A DNA stretch of 64,000 nt from positions 1 through 64,000 of the forward strand of contig JAHOYV010000014.1 of NCBI GenBank assembly GCA_019038745.1, in the 5' to 3' direction. This stretch comes from Gemmatimonadales bacterium (GTDB lineage Bacteria > Krumholzibacteriota > Krumholzibacteriia > LZORAL124-64-63). The position numbers and the translations under genes were made by a program. The notes under the pieces were generated by a model, which was given only the letters and a program-made list of their open reading frames with translations, did no database searches and was not told the origin of the DNA. Positions 39,546 to 47,596 of the stretch are shown in pieces. The first letter of the stretch is position 1, and each line of letters begins with the position of its first letter.

Positions 39546-39935
39546 ATGAATATGGAAAACGACAACGACAACGGCCATACCCGGGAATCTGCTGAATATC
39601 CTGAGCCCCCGGATCCGGCCAGGGTCCGCGAACTTCGGGAGCAAATGAATCAGGAGCGACAGGCCCGCAGGCCGGCAAAAAGTCTTGCTTCAAGGAAATT
39701 TGGTAAAGACTCATCCCGTCGGGCCAGAGACATCGGAACCTACACCTTGATCCCCATGCTGATGCTCGCCGGTCCGGCAGTTGGCTATGCGCTGGGCCTG
39801 TTGGTCCAAAAGCAATGGGGCGGTGACCCCTGGGGTGCCGTAGTCGGTATGCTTGTTGGCCTGGTCGCCGGTTTTCGACAGGTCTTTTTGTTGTTGGCCA
39901 GATTTGGGAAGAAGGATTCTGACGATGGCCGTTAA
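39546..39935 (+). CDS. AtpZ/AtpI-family membrane protein
   Basis: 129 residues. Charged N-terminal half (RVRELREQMNQERQARRP), then two membrane helices (IGTYTLIPMLMLAGPAVGYALGLLVQ and WGAVVGMLVGLVAGFRQVFLLLA), the pattern of the AtpZ/AtpI family that assists F-type ATP synthase assembly or Mg/Ca entry. Unusually it lies 6 kb before the atp operon and overlaps the downstream MFS gene by 11 bases. ATG 39546 is chosen; an upstream start (39486) adds unrelated residues. Confidence 0.8.
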   Translation: MNMENDNDNGHTRESAEYPEPPDPARVRELREQMNQERQARRPAKSLASRKFGKDSSRRARDIGTYTLIPMLMLAGPAVGYALGLLVQKQWGGDPWGAVVGMLVGLVAGFRQVFLLLARFGKKDSDDGR

Positions 39936-41232
39936 AGGGACCTCTCGCCCCGATTCCATGGCCCTTACACCGGAGGCGCTGGAGCGCATTACAACTCGAA
40001 GCTTCCTGTTGGGAATGATCTGCCAGGGGTTCTGGTGGGCCGGCTTCATCCTTGTTCCTTTCGTGATGGCCAAATCCCTGGGGGGATCGGGCTGGCAGGT
40101 CACTTCTTCGGTAACGATGGAATTGGCGGGGATGCTGCTCGCTCTTTACTGGGGCCAACTAATGGTCAAAGGCGGTCGGCGTCGCGGTCTTTTCTGGGGC
40201 GGTCTTGGGGGCCGAGCCATCCTGGTGTTGACAGTGTTCGTGCACACCCCCAACCAGTTTCTGATCCTGCTGGTGTTGGTGTATTTTTTCGCCTCGCTGT
40301 TCTACCCGGCCCAAAACGGAATCTTGCAGGCCAACATCCACCCGAGTCGCCACGGACGAGTCTTTGGATGGGGGGCCCTGGTGCAGCACCTGACCACCGC
40401 GGCCGTGAGTGTGGCCATGGGTCGAATCCTGGATTACGATGCCGACCTTTTCCGCTATGTGTATCCGGTGCTTGGAATAGTCGGTTTCATGTATCCGCTG
40501 ATTATGGCTCGCCTTCCCCGGCCGGTGGGGGACCAGACACACGATCCCGAAAACTTTTTCACCGTGCCCAGGATACCGCTGGGCCCAGTGAAATGGGGGC
40601 GTCTGGCGGGGGCCGTGATAACCCCCTTCCGTGAGGCCCGGGCGGTTTTTTCCGCCGATCGCAGCTTCGCCTGGTTCGAGGTCAACTTCATGTTTTACGG
40701 ACTGGCCTTTATGATGCTGATGCCGGTGGTTCCCTTGTTTTTCATCGAGGAACTGAACCTCAGCTACCAGGAAATATCCTCATCCAGGGTCTTGATCGCC
40801 TCGCTGGGTGTCGCGTTGCTGGGCCCGTTGATGGGCCGCTTGATGGATTCCATCCACCCGGTCCGGGTTTGTACCTTGAGTTTCGGGATTATCGCCCTAT
40901 ATCCGGCCGCCCTGGCCCTGGGTGCGATTTTCACTCCGGGAAACCCGGCGATCGTTGCCTACAGCGCCTTCGTGCTCTATTCGGTGGGTATGGCTGGAGT
41001 GAATGTTACGTGGAACATCGGCTCGATCGCGTTTGCTCCCCAGGGTCAGGGCGGTTTCTACCAGGGCATTCACGTGGCGATGGTGGGGGTGCGTGGTCTG
41101 CTGGGTCCGGCGATCGGGTTCATTGTATTGAAGCTTTTCGGCTACCGGGAAGTATTTGTGTTGGCGAGTGTGACGTTTCTGGTCGCCGCGGGGAGTTCGT
41201 GGGTGTTGGGCCGGCGGTGTAATGGGCGGTGA
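39925..41232 (+). CDS. Major facilitator superfamily transporter
   Basis: 435 residues with about 12 hydrophobic segments in two halves, including FLLGMICQGFWWAGFILVPFVMA and the loop-2/3-like GQLMVKGGRRRGLFWGG. The second half has an equivalent MGRLMDSIHPVRV. The substrate is not deducible. ATG 39925 has AAGGA upstream and overlaps the AtpZ-like gene, suggesting co-translation. It is convergent with the MerR gene, with 76 bases between. Confidence 0.88.
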   Translation: MAVKGTSRPDSMALTPEALERITTRSFLLGMICQGFWWAGFILVPFVMAKSLGGSGWQVTSSVTMELAGMLLALYWGQLMVKGGRRRGLFWGGLGGRAILVLTVFVHTPNQFLILLVLVYFFASLFYPAQNGILQANIHPSRHGRVFGWGALVQHLTTAAVSVAMGRILDYDADLFRYVYPVLGIVGFMYPLIMARLPRPVGDQTHDPENFFTVPRIPLGPVKWGRLAGAVITPFREARAVFSADRSFAWFEVNFMFYGLAFMMLMPVVPLFFIEELNLSYQEISSSRVLIASLGVALLGPLMGRLMDSIHPVRVCTLSFGIIALYPAALALGAIFTPGNPAIVAYSAFVLYSVGMAGVNVTWNIGSIAFAPQGQGGFYQGIHVAMVGVRGLLGPAIGFIVLKLFGYREVFVLASVTFLVAAGSSWVLGRRCNGR

Positions 41233-41308
41233 TCCATTCCAGCAGTGGTTGTCGGCGACGCTCGGGGCCGCGTTTTTATGGATTTTGAGGACCTAGAATT
41301 TGGGGCTG

Positions 41309-41923
41309 TCATGACGAATCTGACTCATTGACAGCCTCGGACATTAAGAGCTTTTGAAGGGCCCGGGACAGATTGAATAGTCGCTCTCGTGCCGGAGCCC
41401 CCTTCGGTCGCCGAACATTGATTTCGATATCCGGGATGGAAAGCCGTTGCCACTGTTCGGATTGTTCGGGGAAAGAGAGCCGATAATCAGAGCCCAACTC
41501 AGCAAGCAGGTCGCCGAACTTGACGAGCAACGGGCGGATGGCTTCATCGGAGTGCTCCCCCCGGGGGGGCAAGACGGCGGGGTCTTGAGAAATAACCTCC
41601 CGCACTTTGGAGGCGGGCCGATGAGCCTGTTCGGAGGCCAGTTTGGCAGCGGGATTGTAGGGAACCCTCAACCACTTTTCGGCTTCCAGTTCGTGCCGAA
41701 TTTCTTCAAGCGACAAATGGCGGCCGGTCGGCGGCAACCTGCGGTGTTTCAATTCGGAAATTCGACGCAACCTGAGCAGGGAAACAACGGGGTAAATGGC
41801 ATTAGGACCACGACTCGCTCCGCATCCGGGAATCAATTTTCGCGTGATGTAGAAGCGAATTTGACGCTTTGTGAATCCGGTTGCACGAACCAGGTCGTCC
41901 AGGTTGTATTGCTTTTCCGGCAT
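41309..41923 (-). CDS. MerR-family transcriptional regulator
   Basis: 204 residues. N-terminal winged HTH of MerR type: YNLDDLVRATGFTKRQIRFYITRKLIPG, with HTH 2 in LLRLRRISELKHRRLPP. There is a short helical segment and a Pro/Arg-rich linker. The C-terminal ~90 residues are unrecognised (PEQSEQWQRLSIPDIEINVRR). No metal-binding Cys pattern. ATG 41923 is chosen with AAAGG upstream; the longer in-frame start at 42007 runs through the promoter. Confidence 0.85.
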   Translation of the reverse strand: MPEKQYNLDDLVRATGFTKRQIRFYITRKLIPGCGASRGPNAIYPVVSLLRLRRISELKHRRLPPTGRHLSLEEIRHELEAEKWLRVPYNPAAKLASEQAHRPASKVREVISQDPAVLPPRGEHSDEAIRPLLVKFGDLLAELGSDYRLSFPEQSEQWQRLSIPDIEINVRRPKGAPARERLFNLSRALQKLLMSEAVNESDSS

Positions 41924-42262
41924 TTGGTTTCGCCTTTCTAGTGGTCTGCATTGGGTCGTATTGGGCGGGAGTTTACAGTAGGCAGTGGGGGGTGTCAATA
42001 CAAACATTCTCTGCTGTTTGGATTGAGGGTGTGGCTCTTGGCTGTTTTGTTAACTTGTTTAAAAACAGGGCCGTATGATTTCGGTATACAGAATACAGGG
42101 CTATCTGCGCTCAAATATCGCTTTTTAAAGCCCCTGACAGACCGAAATTTCGCCCAACTGGGGTCTGATCGAACCGGGCCAATTGGGGGGTTCGGGGCAG
42201 TATCGAAGAAAGTTCACAGATAGAAAAATTGTTCCCAGAGTTAAGGAGTTGCCTCCCAGAAC
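41924..42262. other. Intergenic region between merR and the kinase-TPR gene
   Basis: 339 bases without a supported gene. It holds the merR promoter at 41970-41998 and is AT-rich around 42030-42130. Otherwise nothing was recognised. Confidence 0.5.
41970..41998 (-). promoter_or_regulatory. Sigma-70 promoter for the MerR-family gene
   Basis: On the minus strand TTGACA (41998-41993), 17-nt spacer, TAAACT (41975-41970), 47 bases before the ATG. A perfect -35 box. Confidence 0.62.
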
Positions 42263-44605
42263 TCAATTCCGAAATCCTTCCCCCGGGGGAAATCCCGCCC
42301 GGCCCAACAAGTCCACAAACCGAGCATCCTCCCGATAAGCACCAAAAGCCGGCATAGAGAGCATGTGAATAGTCGGCGATCTTTCGATGTAAGCTTTCTC
42401 CAGCCACAAAAACGTATTATCCACATCGCCCCCCAAGGCAAAATACGGCGCGACATCAAGTGGATTGGAATATTCACTTCCGAACAGTTCGGCAAGCCGT
42501 TCACCGCAGACAATAAAGGCGGCCTGAATGCCAAGTTTCCGATACGCTTCTTCCGTGATTGGCGCCCACGTGGAATCTCGTCCTGTGGTAGAGTGGCGCA
42601 ATTCCACCATGGCCTCTTCGTGCCGGCCCAATTGGTAGTAAGCACTACAAAGGTAATACCACCCCACTTGGGGGTCCCCTGAAAACTCCCGCCACTTTTC
42701 GATCTCCGGGATCGTCTCGGAATACCGGTGGGCAAGCACAAGGTAAACCCAAACCGGCAGGTTCCTGAGGTAGGAGTAGGGGTCGAACCGGCGGGCACGC
42801 ATTACCATTTCCACGGCCTCGTCGGGATACCCGTAACCGACCCGGACGGTGGCCAGGCCATGGAGAGCATCGCCGTCGTTGGGATTCGCTTCCAGCGCCT
42901 GACGGAACTCTCGTTCGGCGGCGGACCAATCCCAGTTGAAATACAATTCCACGAAACCCAAGACGGTGTGCGCAATGCTCAGGCCGGGGTCAAGTTCAAG
43001 CGTTTTACGCGCGGACTCCTGGGCCAGCGGAAAAAGCTCCCGTGAGGACATGTCTTCCACGACGCTGAAAACGATGTAGGATCCGGCCAAGCCAGCATGG
43101 GCCGGGGCAAACGTTGGTTCGGCTGCGATAGCCTGTTGAAAGAACCGGCGTGACTCAAGGGCGTCGTTTTCGGTGAATTTGTAGAGGTGGTGCAGGCCTC
43201 GCAAATACATCTCGTAGACTTCGGGATCAACGGTGCGATCGGCCGCCAGTTGATCTTGTTGTCGAGGTGTCAAGGCAACTTGGATTTCGGCGGCAATCGA
43301 CCCAGCCACCTCGCTGAGCAGATTCAGGATGTCCTGGAGGTCGCGATTATAATCTTCGGCCCAGAGGTGTTCGTCGTTGGACCCCCTGATCAACTGGGCG
43401 GTGATCCGCACCTGATCTCCGACCCGCAAAACAGACCCCTCGATCAAGGCGTCCACGTCCAGTTCCCTCGCGATCTCAGGGATTGACTTGTCGGTCTCCC
43501 GGTAAAACATGGCCGTGGTCCGGGAGATGACGCGCAGGTTGCGGATCTTGGATAGCTCCGTCAGCAGAGCTTCTTGCATGCCGTCGACAAAGAAATCCTG
43601 ATCTGGGTCGTTCATCATGTTATTAAACGGCAGCACAGCCAGGGATCGAATAGGTTCGGGGTCTTTCTCGCCCATCCACAGGTCACGAAAATTGCCGATG
43701 TTCAGGCTGGCGAAAAACACCGTTAAAACCAGGGCGGCGGCAAGGACACCTCCGATAATTATCAAGGGACGCCGGACAACAGAGGTCTTGCCCGACTGCG
43801 GAGCCAGGTTCAATTTCCGGGTCCGGGTTTCAGGGCCAACCGTTTCGTTCGCAACCCACAGGGAGTCCTTAACTGACCTCAGATCGACCAGTAGATCATC
43901 CACGTGCTGGTATCGTTGGGAGCGGTTTTTGGCAAGGGCCTTGCCGACGATTGTTTCCAGTTCCACCGGAACCCCGGTTCGTAGCCCGGTCAAGGGTTCG
44001 GGGTCATCATTCAAAATGGAGTAAATCACCGCCTGTCCGTCATCGCCTTGAAAGGCTTTTCGCCCGCTGACCATTTCGTATAGCATCACGCCGAGAGCCC
44101 AGATGTCCACGCGGCGGTCCACGTCTTCACCACGACACTGTTCGGGAGACATGTAGCCGGGCGTGCCCAGAGTGGTGCTGGCCACGGTAAGCTTGGTGTG
44201 ACTTGGGGACAGGGCCAGACCTGTTTCGGCGACCATGATGTTGGCTGGTTTAATGTCGCGGTGAATCACCCCGTGACCGTGGGCTTCACCCAGCGGAAGA
44301 GGCCCGGCCTTGATTCTGTCTCTCAGGATTTGCCCCTCGATACAGGCCATGGCGATGTACATTTGATCATTGGTTTCGTCTATTTCGTAGACGGTGCAGA
44401 TGTTTGGATGATGAAGCGCCGCCGCGGCCTGGGCTTCGTGCAGGAAACGGGACTTCGCATCCGGTTCACGGGTTAATTCGGGGGCCAGAAATTTGAGGGC
44501 GACGGTGCGTTTGAGTTTTTCGTCGAGGGCCTTGTAGACCATGCCCATCCCTCCTGCCCCAAGCAGGGAGAGGATTTTGTAGTGGGCAATGGTCTTGCCG
44601 ATCAT
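42263..44605 (-). CDS. Ser/Thr kinase-like receptor with TolB/FlgO-like and TPR domains; kinase domain lacks DFG
   Basis: 780 residues. Cytoplasmic Hanks-type kinase fold (1-250): glycine loop LGAGGMGMVY, VALK38, αC Glu in HEAQ, catalytic loop HRDIKPAN (115-122), GTPGYMSPEQ. Two stretches normal in this family are absent: most of helix αE after PLPLGEA (about 20 residues) and the strand carrying DFG, so NIMVAETG runs directly to GLALSPSHTKLT. Then a membrane helix (280-302), a TolB/FlgO-like domain (SLAVLPFNNMMNDPDQDFFVDGM, 321-460) and TPRs. ATG 44605 has AGGGGG upstream. Probably a pseudokinase sensor, divergent from the padR gene. Confidence 0.86.
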   Translation of the reverse strand: MIGKTIAHYKILSLLGAGGMGMVYKALDEKLKRTVALKFLAPELTREPDAKSRFLHEAQAAAALHHPNICTVYEIDETNDQMYIAMACIEGQILRDRIKAGPLPLGEAHGHGVIHRDIKPANIMVAETGLALSPSHTKLTVASTTLGTPGYMSPEQCRGEDVDRRVDIWALGVMLYEMVSGRKAFQGDDGQAVIYSILNDDPEPLTGLRTGVPVELETIVGKALAKNRSQRYQHVDDLLVDLRSVKDSLWVANETVGPETRTRKLNLAPQSGKTSVVRRPLIIIGGVLAAALVLTVFFASLNIGNFRDLWMGEKDPEPIRSLAVLPFNNMMNDPDQDFFVDGMQEALLTELSKIRNLRVISRTTAMFYRETDKSIPEIARELDVDALIEGSVLRVGDQVRITAQLIRGSNDEHLWAEDYNRDLQDILNLLSEVAGSIAAEIQVALTPRQQDQLAADRTVDPEVYEMYLRGLHHLYKFTENDALESRRFFQQAIAAEPTFAPAHAGLAGSYIVFSVVEDMSSRELFPLAQESARKTLELDPGLSIAHTVLGFVELYFNWDWSAAEREFRQALEANPNDGDALHGLATVRVGYGYPDEAVEMVMRARRFDPYSYLRNLPVWVYLVLAHRYSETIPEIEKWREFSGDPQVGWYYLCSAYYQLGRHEEAMVELRHSTTGRDSTWAPITEEAYRKLGIQAAFIVCGERLAELFGSEYSNPLDVAPYFALGGDVDNTFLWLEKAYIERSPTIHMLSMPAFGAYREDARFVDLLGRAGFPPGEGFRN

Positions 44606-44807
44606 GTGATCCCCCTGTGATTCTTCGGCATAGGGAGAGCAAAACAACAGGTGCGCGATCCAGTGTGGGATCATTTTAGCGCAGATTGGGGGGCAGGCTG
44701 GGGTTCGTGACGGGGCCATTGGGGCCATAACGCCAATCATCAAAAACAAAACCCCCAGGGGGATCCGCCCTGAAAAGTTGGCAAAAAACAACCCCAAAAA
44801 AACTAGG

Positions 44808-44836
44808 TTGCATTGCGATCTAGATAGTGTTACTAT
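44808..44836 (+). promoter_or_regulatory. Sigma-70 promoter for padR, predicted leaderless transcript
   Basis: TTGCAT (44808-44813), 17-nt spacer, TACTAT (44831-44836). The expected transcription start (44842-44843) coincides with the padR ATG at 44843, and no Shine-Dalgarno sequence precedes it. Confidence 0.6.
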
Positions 44837-44839
44837 CTA
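44821..44839. promoter_or_regulatory. PadR operator (perfect palindrome over the -10 box)
   Basis: TAGATAGTGTTACTATCTA: 8-bp arms TAGATAGT/ACTATCTA with a GTT centre. It overlaps the -10 box and ends 3 nt before the ATG. Autoregulation by PadR is typical of the family; binding here is inferred. Confidence 0.6.
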
Positions 44840-44842
44840 CAC

Positions 44843-45178
44843 ATGAAAGACGAAAGAAAAGCCCAATGGCTCCGTGGAGTTCTTGACCTTTGCGTTCTGT
44901 CGGCCCTAACAAACGGCGAGCGCTACGGGTACGAGCTGTCCCAACAACTCGCCAATGCAGGTCTTGGCACGGTCAAAGGGGGAACCTTGTATCCCCTTCT
45001 GGCCCGTTTGGAAAAAGCAGGTCATGTGGCTACCGAGTGGCGCGAAGGTTCCCAGGGCCCTGGCCGCAAATATTATTCCCTGACAGACAGTGGACACCTC
45101 CATCTCAAGACCCAGGCTTCAAACTGGAAGATCTTTTCCAGCCTGGTGGGCCGGCTGCTGAAGCAGGAAGGAAGTTGA
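44843..45178 (+). CDS. PadR-family transcriptional regulator
   Basis: 111 residues, winged-helix PadR: LRGVLDLCVLSALTNGERYGYELSQQL (HTH), GTVKGGTLYPLLARLEKAGHVATEW (recognition helix and wing), GPGRKYYSLTDSG, and a C-terminal dimerisation helix. It is a small (class 2) PadR. The start codon sits at the predicted transcription start. The HAAS-domain gene begins two bases after its stop, the common PadR-HAAS pairing. Confidence 0.93.
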   Translation: MKDERKAQWLRGVLDLCVLSALTNGERYGYELSQQLANAGLGTVKGGTLYPLLARLEKAGHVATEWREGSQGPGRKYYSLTDSGHLHLKTQASNWKIFSSLVGRLLKQEGS

Positions 45179-45179
45179 A

Positions 45180-45710
45180 ATGAACATGGAATCATACCTT
45201 GGTGAATTAACGGCTCAGTTGCAACGACTTGGAGTCAGTGAGGGCAGGATTGGGGAAATCATCGCGGAGGTGGAAAGCCATCTGACTGAAAGCGGGGAAA
45301 TGCCCGTCGAGGCTTTTGGTCCGGCGGCCGAATATGCAGAGGAAATGGCAGCCCTCGCTGAAAAAAATTCTGAACATACAGACGATTCGGCCAATCCTGC
45401 CAATAATCCAAATCCTGCCGATTTGAGCACAATCCGGTATCACCACCGCACTTTCCGGGCCACAGCCATTGATGAAATGGGAATCTTGAAATATGCTGGC
45501 AAGGACGGTTGGGAACTTGTGGACGTAGGGGCTTTGGCCTTGTTCTGCCGCCGCCCAGTGGATTTGTCCTTGGCTCACCGGTGGGAATACAAAAGGCGCA
45601 CAGGAACCCACAACCGCATCATCAAGGAAGAAATGGCCGCCGCCCAGTGGGAGCCTTGCGGGAATTGGATTGTCTTTCACTATTTCAAGCGAGAAAATGG
45701 AATTCGTTGA
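45180..45710 (+). CDS. HAAS-domain protein with DUF4177-like C-terminal repeats
   Basis: 176 residues. N-terminal HAAS-like domain (YLGELTAQLQRLGVSEGRIGEIIAEVESHL, 5-62), usually encoded next to PadR and thought to be a signalling module. After an Asn/Pro linker come two similar beta-alpha units: TIRYHHRTFR...AGKDGWELVDVGALALFCRRP and HRWEYKRR...GNWIVFHYFKRE, resembling DUF4177-type GWELV domains. No membrane segment. The usual PadR-HAAS partner is a membrane protein, so this form is unusual. Function unknown. Confidence 0.68.
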   Translation: MNMESYLGELTAQLQRLGVSEGRIGEIIAEVESHLTESGEMPVEAFGPAAEYAEEMAALAEKNSEHTDDSANPANNPNPADLSTIRYHHRTFRATAIDEMGILKYAGKDGWELVDVGALALFCRRPVDLSLAHRWEYKRRTGTHNRIIKEEMAAAQWEPCGNWIVFHYFKRENGIR

Positions 45711-45782
45711 CATCCCATCGCTTTGATAGCTAATTTCTGCGAAATTCAAAGAGAGCCAACCAGCTAACCGGGGGAAATTAAA

Positions 45783-46193
45783 GTGAACGGATCGCTTCTT
45801 GCCAAAGTCCGGATCTGGACGACAGCAAGCGCAATCTTTATCGCATCCATCAGTTGGTTCGCTGTTTCTCCAGAGTTCGGCCTTGGTGTTTTCTTGACCG
45901 CCTTGTGGGCTGTGGCCGGTTTCTGGACTTTGGAAAAGATATTGCGCCAGGCGGCGAGGCCTCCGGGAACACCCAGAAATGGTTTCGCCATAGCCCTCTG
46001 GATTGTTGCAAAATTAGCTATTTACGGGTTGGCGGTTTGGGTGTTATTTTCCCGTCCGCTTCCGGTGTTTAGCCATGTCGTGGGCTTTTCGATCCTGATG
46101 GTGATCCTGGTGATCCTGGGAGCGAATGCGCGCGCTGATGAAATCAAGAAACCTCGCCAGCCGACCGAGCAGGGGGACGATGCTCAAGTCTAG
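45783..46193 (+). CDS. Four-helix membrane protein at the head of the atp operon (ATP synthase subunit I-like)
   Basis: 136 residues, GTG start with GGGGGAAA upstream. Four hydrophobic segments (ASAIFIASISWFAVS; GLGVFLTALWAVAGFW; FAIALWIVAKLAIYGLAVWVLF; VVGFSILMVILVILGANA). Position and topology match the poorly conserved AtpI/subunit I proteins preceding atpB. It overlaps the atpB start by 14 bases. A second AtpZ-like gene lies at 39546, so the two may divide assembly or divalent-ion roles. Sequence similarity is not recognisable, so function rests on context. Confidence 0.62.
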   Translation: MNGSLLAKVRIWTTASAIFIASISWFAVSPEFGLGVFLTALWAVAGFWTLEKILRQAARPPGTPRNGFAIALWIVAKLAIYGLAVWVLFSRPLPVFSHVVGFSILMVILVILGANARADEIKKPRQPTEQGDDAQV

Positions 46194-47193
46194 CATGTTC
46201 AATCTTGCCATTCTGATCCTTGCTTTGGGCGCCGTTCTTTGGATTGCCCCCACGGCTTTGGCACAACATCAGGATGACTCGCACGCCACAACCGATCAAC
46301 ACGCAGACGACCCACATACCGCCGCATCTCACGCCGAGGATACCGGCGTTCACGGTACAGATGCTCATGGTGCAGATGCTCACGGTGCCGAACATTCCAA
46401 TATCCCGCATATGGCCAATCTCGTGGCGTTCCTCTCGCCCTTTCTGCCGGCCGTGGTCGGGGACAATCTTGCCGCCTTCGTTGATCCATTCTTTTCCTTG
46501 ATAGTGATCATCCTGCTGGCCTGGCTTTTTGTAGGCGTGAGTAAAAACCTCTCCGCGCGAAATCCCGGCCGGCTGCAGATGGGCGTTGAAATGCTGATCG
46601 GCGGGTTGTACGGTTTGTTCCATACGGTGATCGGTCCTTCGGCGCGTCGATACACACCGTTCCTGGGTTCGCTGTTTATCTTCATCTGGATCAACAACCT
46701 TTTCGGGCTGCTGCCTCTTGGTCACTCCGCCACTTCCAGTTTCGCGACCACGACGTTTGCCCTCGGCCTGATGACCTTCTGTTACGTTCAGTTCTATGCT
46801 CTGCGGCTGAATGGAATCGGCGGCTACCTGCACCACATGGCGGGATCGCCGCGTACGGGGATGGACTGGGGCTTTTCCATACTACTGTTCCCATTGCACC
46901 TCCTGGGCGAGTTGATCAAGCCGGTCAGCCTCAGCCTGCGTCTTTTCGGGAACATCTTCGGTGAAGACACCCTGGTCGCCACGATGGTGATCCTTGGTTA
47001 TATACTCATGAATTTGATCCCCGGAACCGAGAGCATCTCCGGCTTCCTGCCGGGTGTACCTCTGCAGGTGCCCTTCTACTTCCTGGGACTGTTGTCTTGT
47101 ACGATCCAGGCGCTGGTCTTCACGCTCCTGGCCACGGTTTACATTGCCCTTTGGCTTCCTCACGGTGATCACGATGAGGAGCATGGGCATTAA
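46180..47193 (+). CDS. atpB: F1Fo ATP synthase subunit a, with His-rich N-terminal extension
   Basis: 337 residues. Core Fo channel subunit: WINNLFGLLPLG and the essential Arg in KPVSLSLRLFGNIFGEDTL, with helix VPFYFLGLLSCTIQALVFTLL. It has a signal-like N-terminus (NLAILILALGAVLWIAPTALA) and a His/Asp/Ala-rich region (30-77, ten His: DAHGADAHGAEHS) before the first channel helix. N-terminal signal-type extensions of subunit a are known in several phyla; a His-rich one may bind metal or protons. ATG 46180 is favoured (AGGGGG upstream). The C-terminus HGDHDEEHGH is also His-rich. Confidence 0.93.
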   Translation: MLKSSMFNLAILILALGAVLWIAPTALAQHQDDSHATTDQHADDPHTAASHAEDTGVHGTDAHGADAHGAEHSNIPHMANLVAFLSPFLPAVVGDNLAAFVDPFFSLIVIILLAWLFVGVSKNLSARNPGRLQMGVEMLIGGLYGLFHTVIGPSARRYTPFLGSLFIFIWINNLFGLLPLGHSATSSFATTTFALGLMTFCYVQFYALRLNGIGGYLHHMAGSPRTGMDWGFSILLFPLHLLGELIKPVSLSLRLFGNIFGEDTLVATMVILGYILMNLIPGTESISGFLPGVPLQVPFYFLGLLSCTIQALVFTLLATVYIALWLPHGDHDEEHGH

Positions 47194-47194
47194 T

Positions 47195-47263
47195 CCGGAC
47201 TTTTCGGTCCGGCAACCGGCGGGGTGACCCGCCAGGGTGCGGTGCGAGCTCAAACCAGGCTCG
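47195..47263 (+). other. Three successive stem-loops between atpB and atpE
   Basis: CCGGAC/GTCCGG (47195-47212), GGCGGG/CCCGCC (47218-47233) and CGAGC/GCTCG (47245-47263, extendable outward with a bulge). None has a U-tract. They probably stabilise or process the mRNA before the highly translated c-subunit gene. Confidence 0.45.
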
Positions 47264-47289
47264 AGGCGCACTTGAACAAGGAGAAAACA

Positions 47290-47517
47290 ATGGACGGGAA
47301 TATTCTGGGACTGGGTCTTCCTATCGGATTGGGTTTGGCCGCCATCGGTTCGGGTCTTGGCCTGGGTAAGGCCGTTGAGGGTGCCATGGGTGCAATGGGC
47401 CGTCAGCCGGAAGCCATCGGGCAGATCCAGGTTGCCATGATCATCGGTTGCGCCTTCATCGAGGCCCTGACGATCTATGCCCTGGTTGCCACCATCATGC
47501 TGATGGGTAATCTCTAG
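47290..47517 (+). CDS. atpE: F1Fo ATP synthase subunit c
   Basis: 75 residues, two-helix hairpin: helix 1 [27 protein letters not shown], polar loop GRQPEA, helix 2 [24 protein letters not shown] with the ion-carrying Glu in FIEALT. The Gln and Ser-Thr positions that define sodium-coupled rings are not seen (Ser in GSGLGLG, Ala after the Glu), so proton coupling is likely. ATG 47290 has AAGGAG seven bases upstream. Confidence 0.95.
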   Translation: MDGNILGLGLPIGLGLAAIGSGLGLGKAVEGAMGAMGRQPEAIGQIQVAMIIGCAFIEALTIYALVATIMLMGNL

Positions 47518-47596
47518 AATTGTCGGGTTCGCCCAGCGTGCGCCGACATCATGTCGCGATGGACGCGGGGAAACTTGACCCGGAAGGGTACCTGTC

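Larger units (their letters stand above)
44606..44842. other. Divergent control region between the kinase-TPR and padR genes
   Basis: 237 bases without a gene. The padR promoter and operator lie at its right end (44808-44839). No clear promoter for the kinase gene was found. Confidence 0.45.

Noticed and set aside
41300-41340. Dyad GGCTGTCA...TGACAGCC at the 3' end of merR
   Set aside because: It overlaps coding sequence and has a long loop with no U-tract; too weak to call a terminator.
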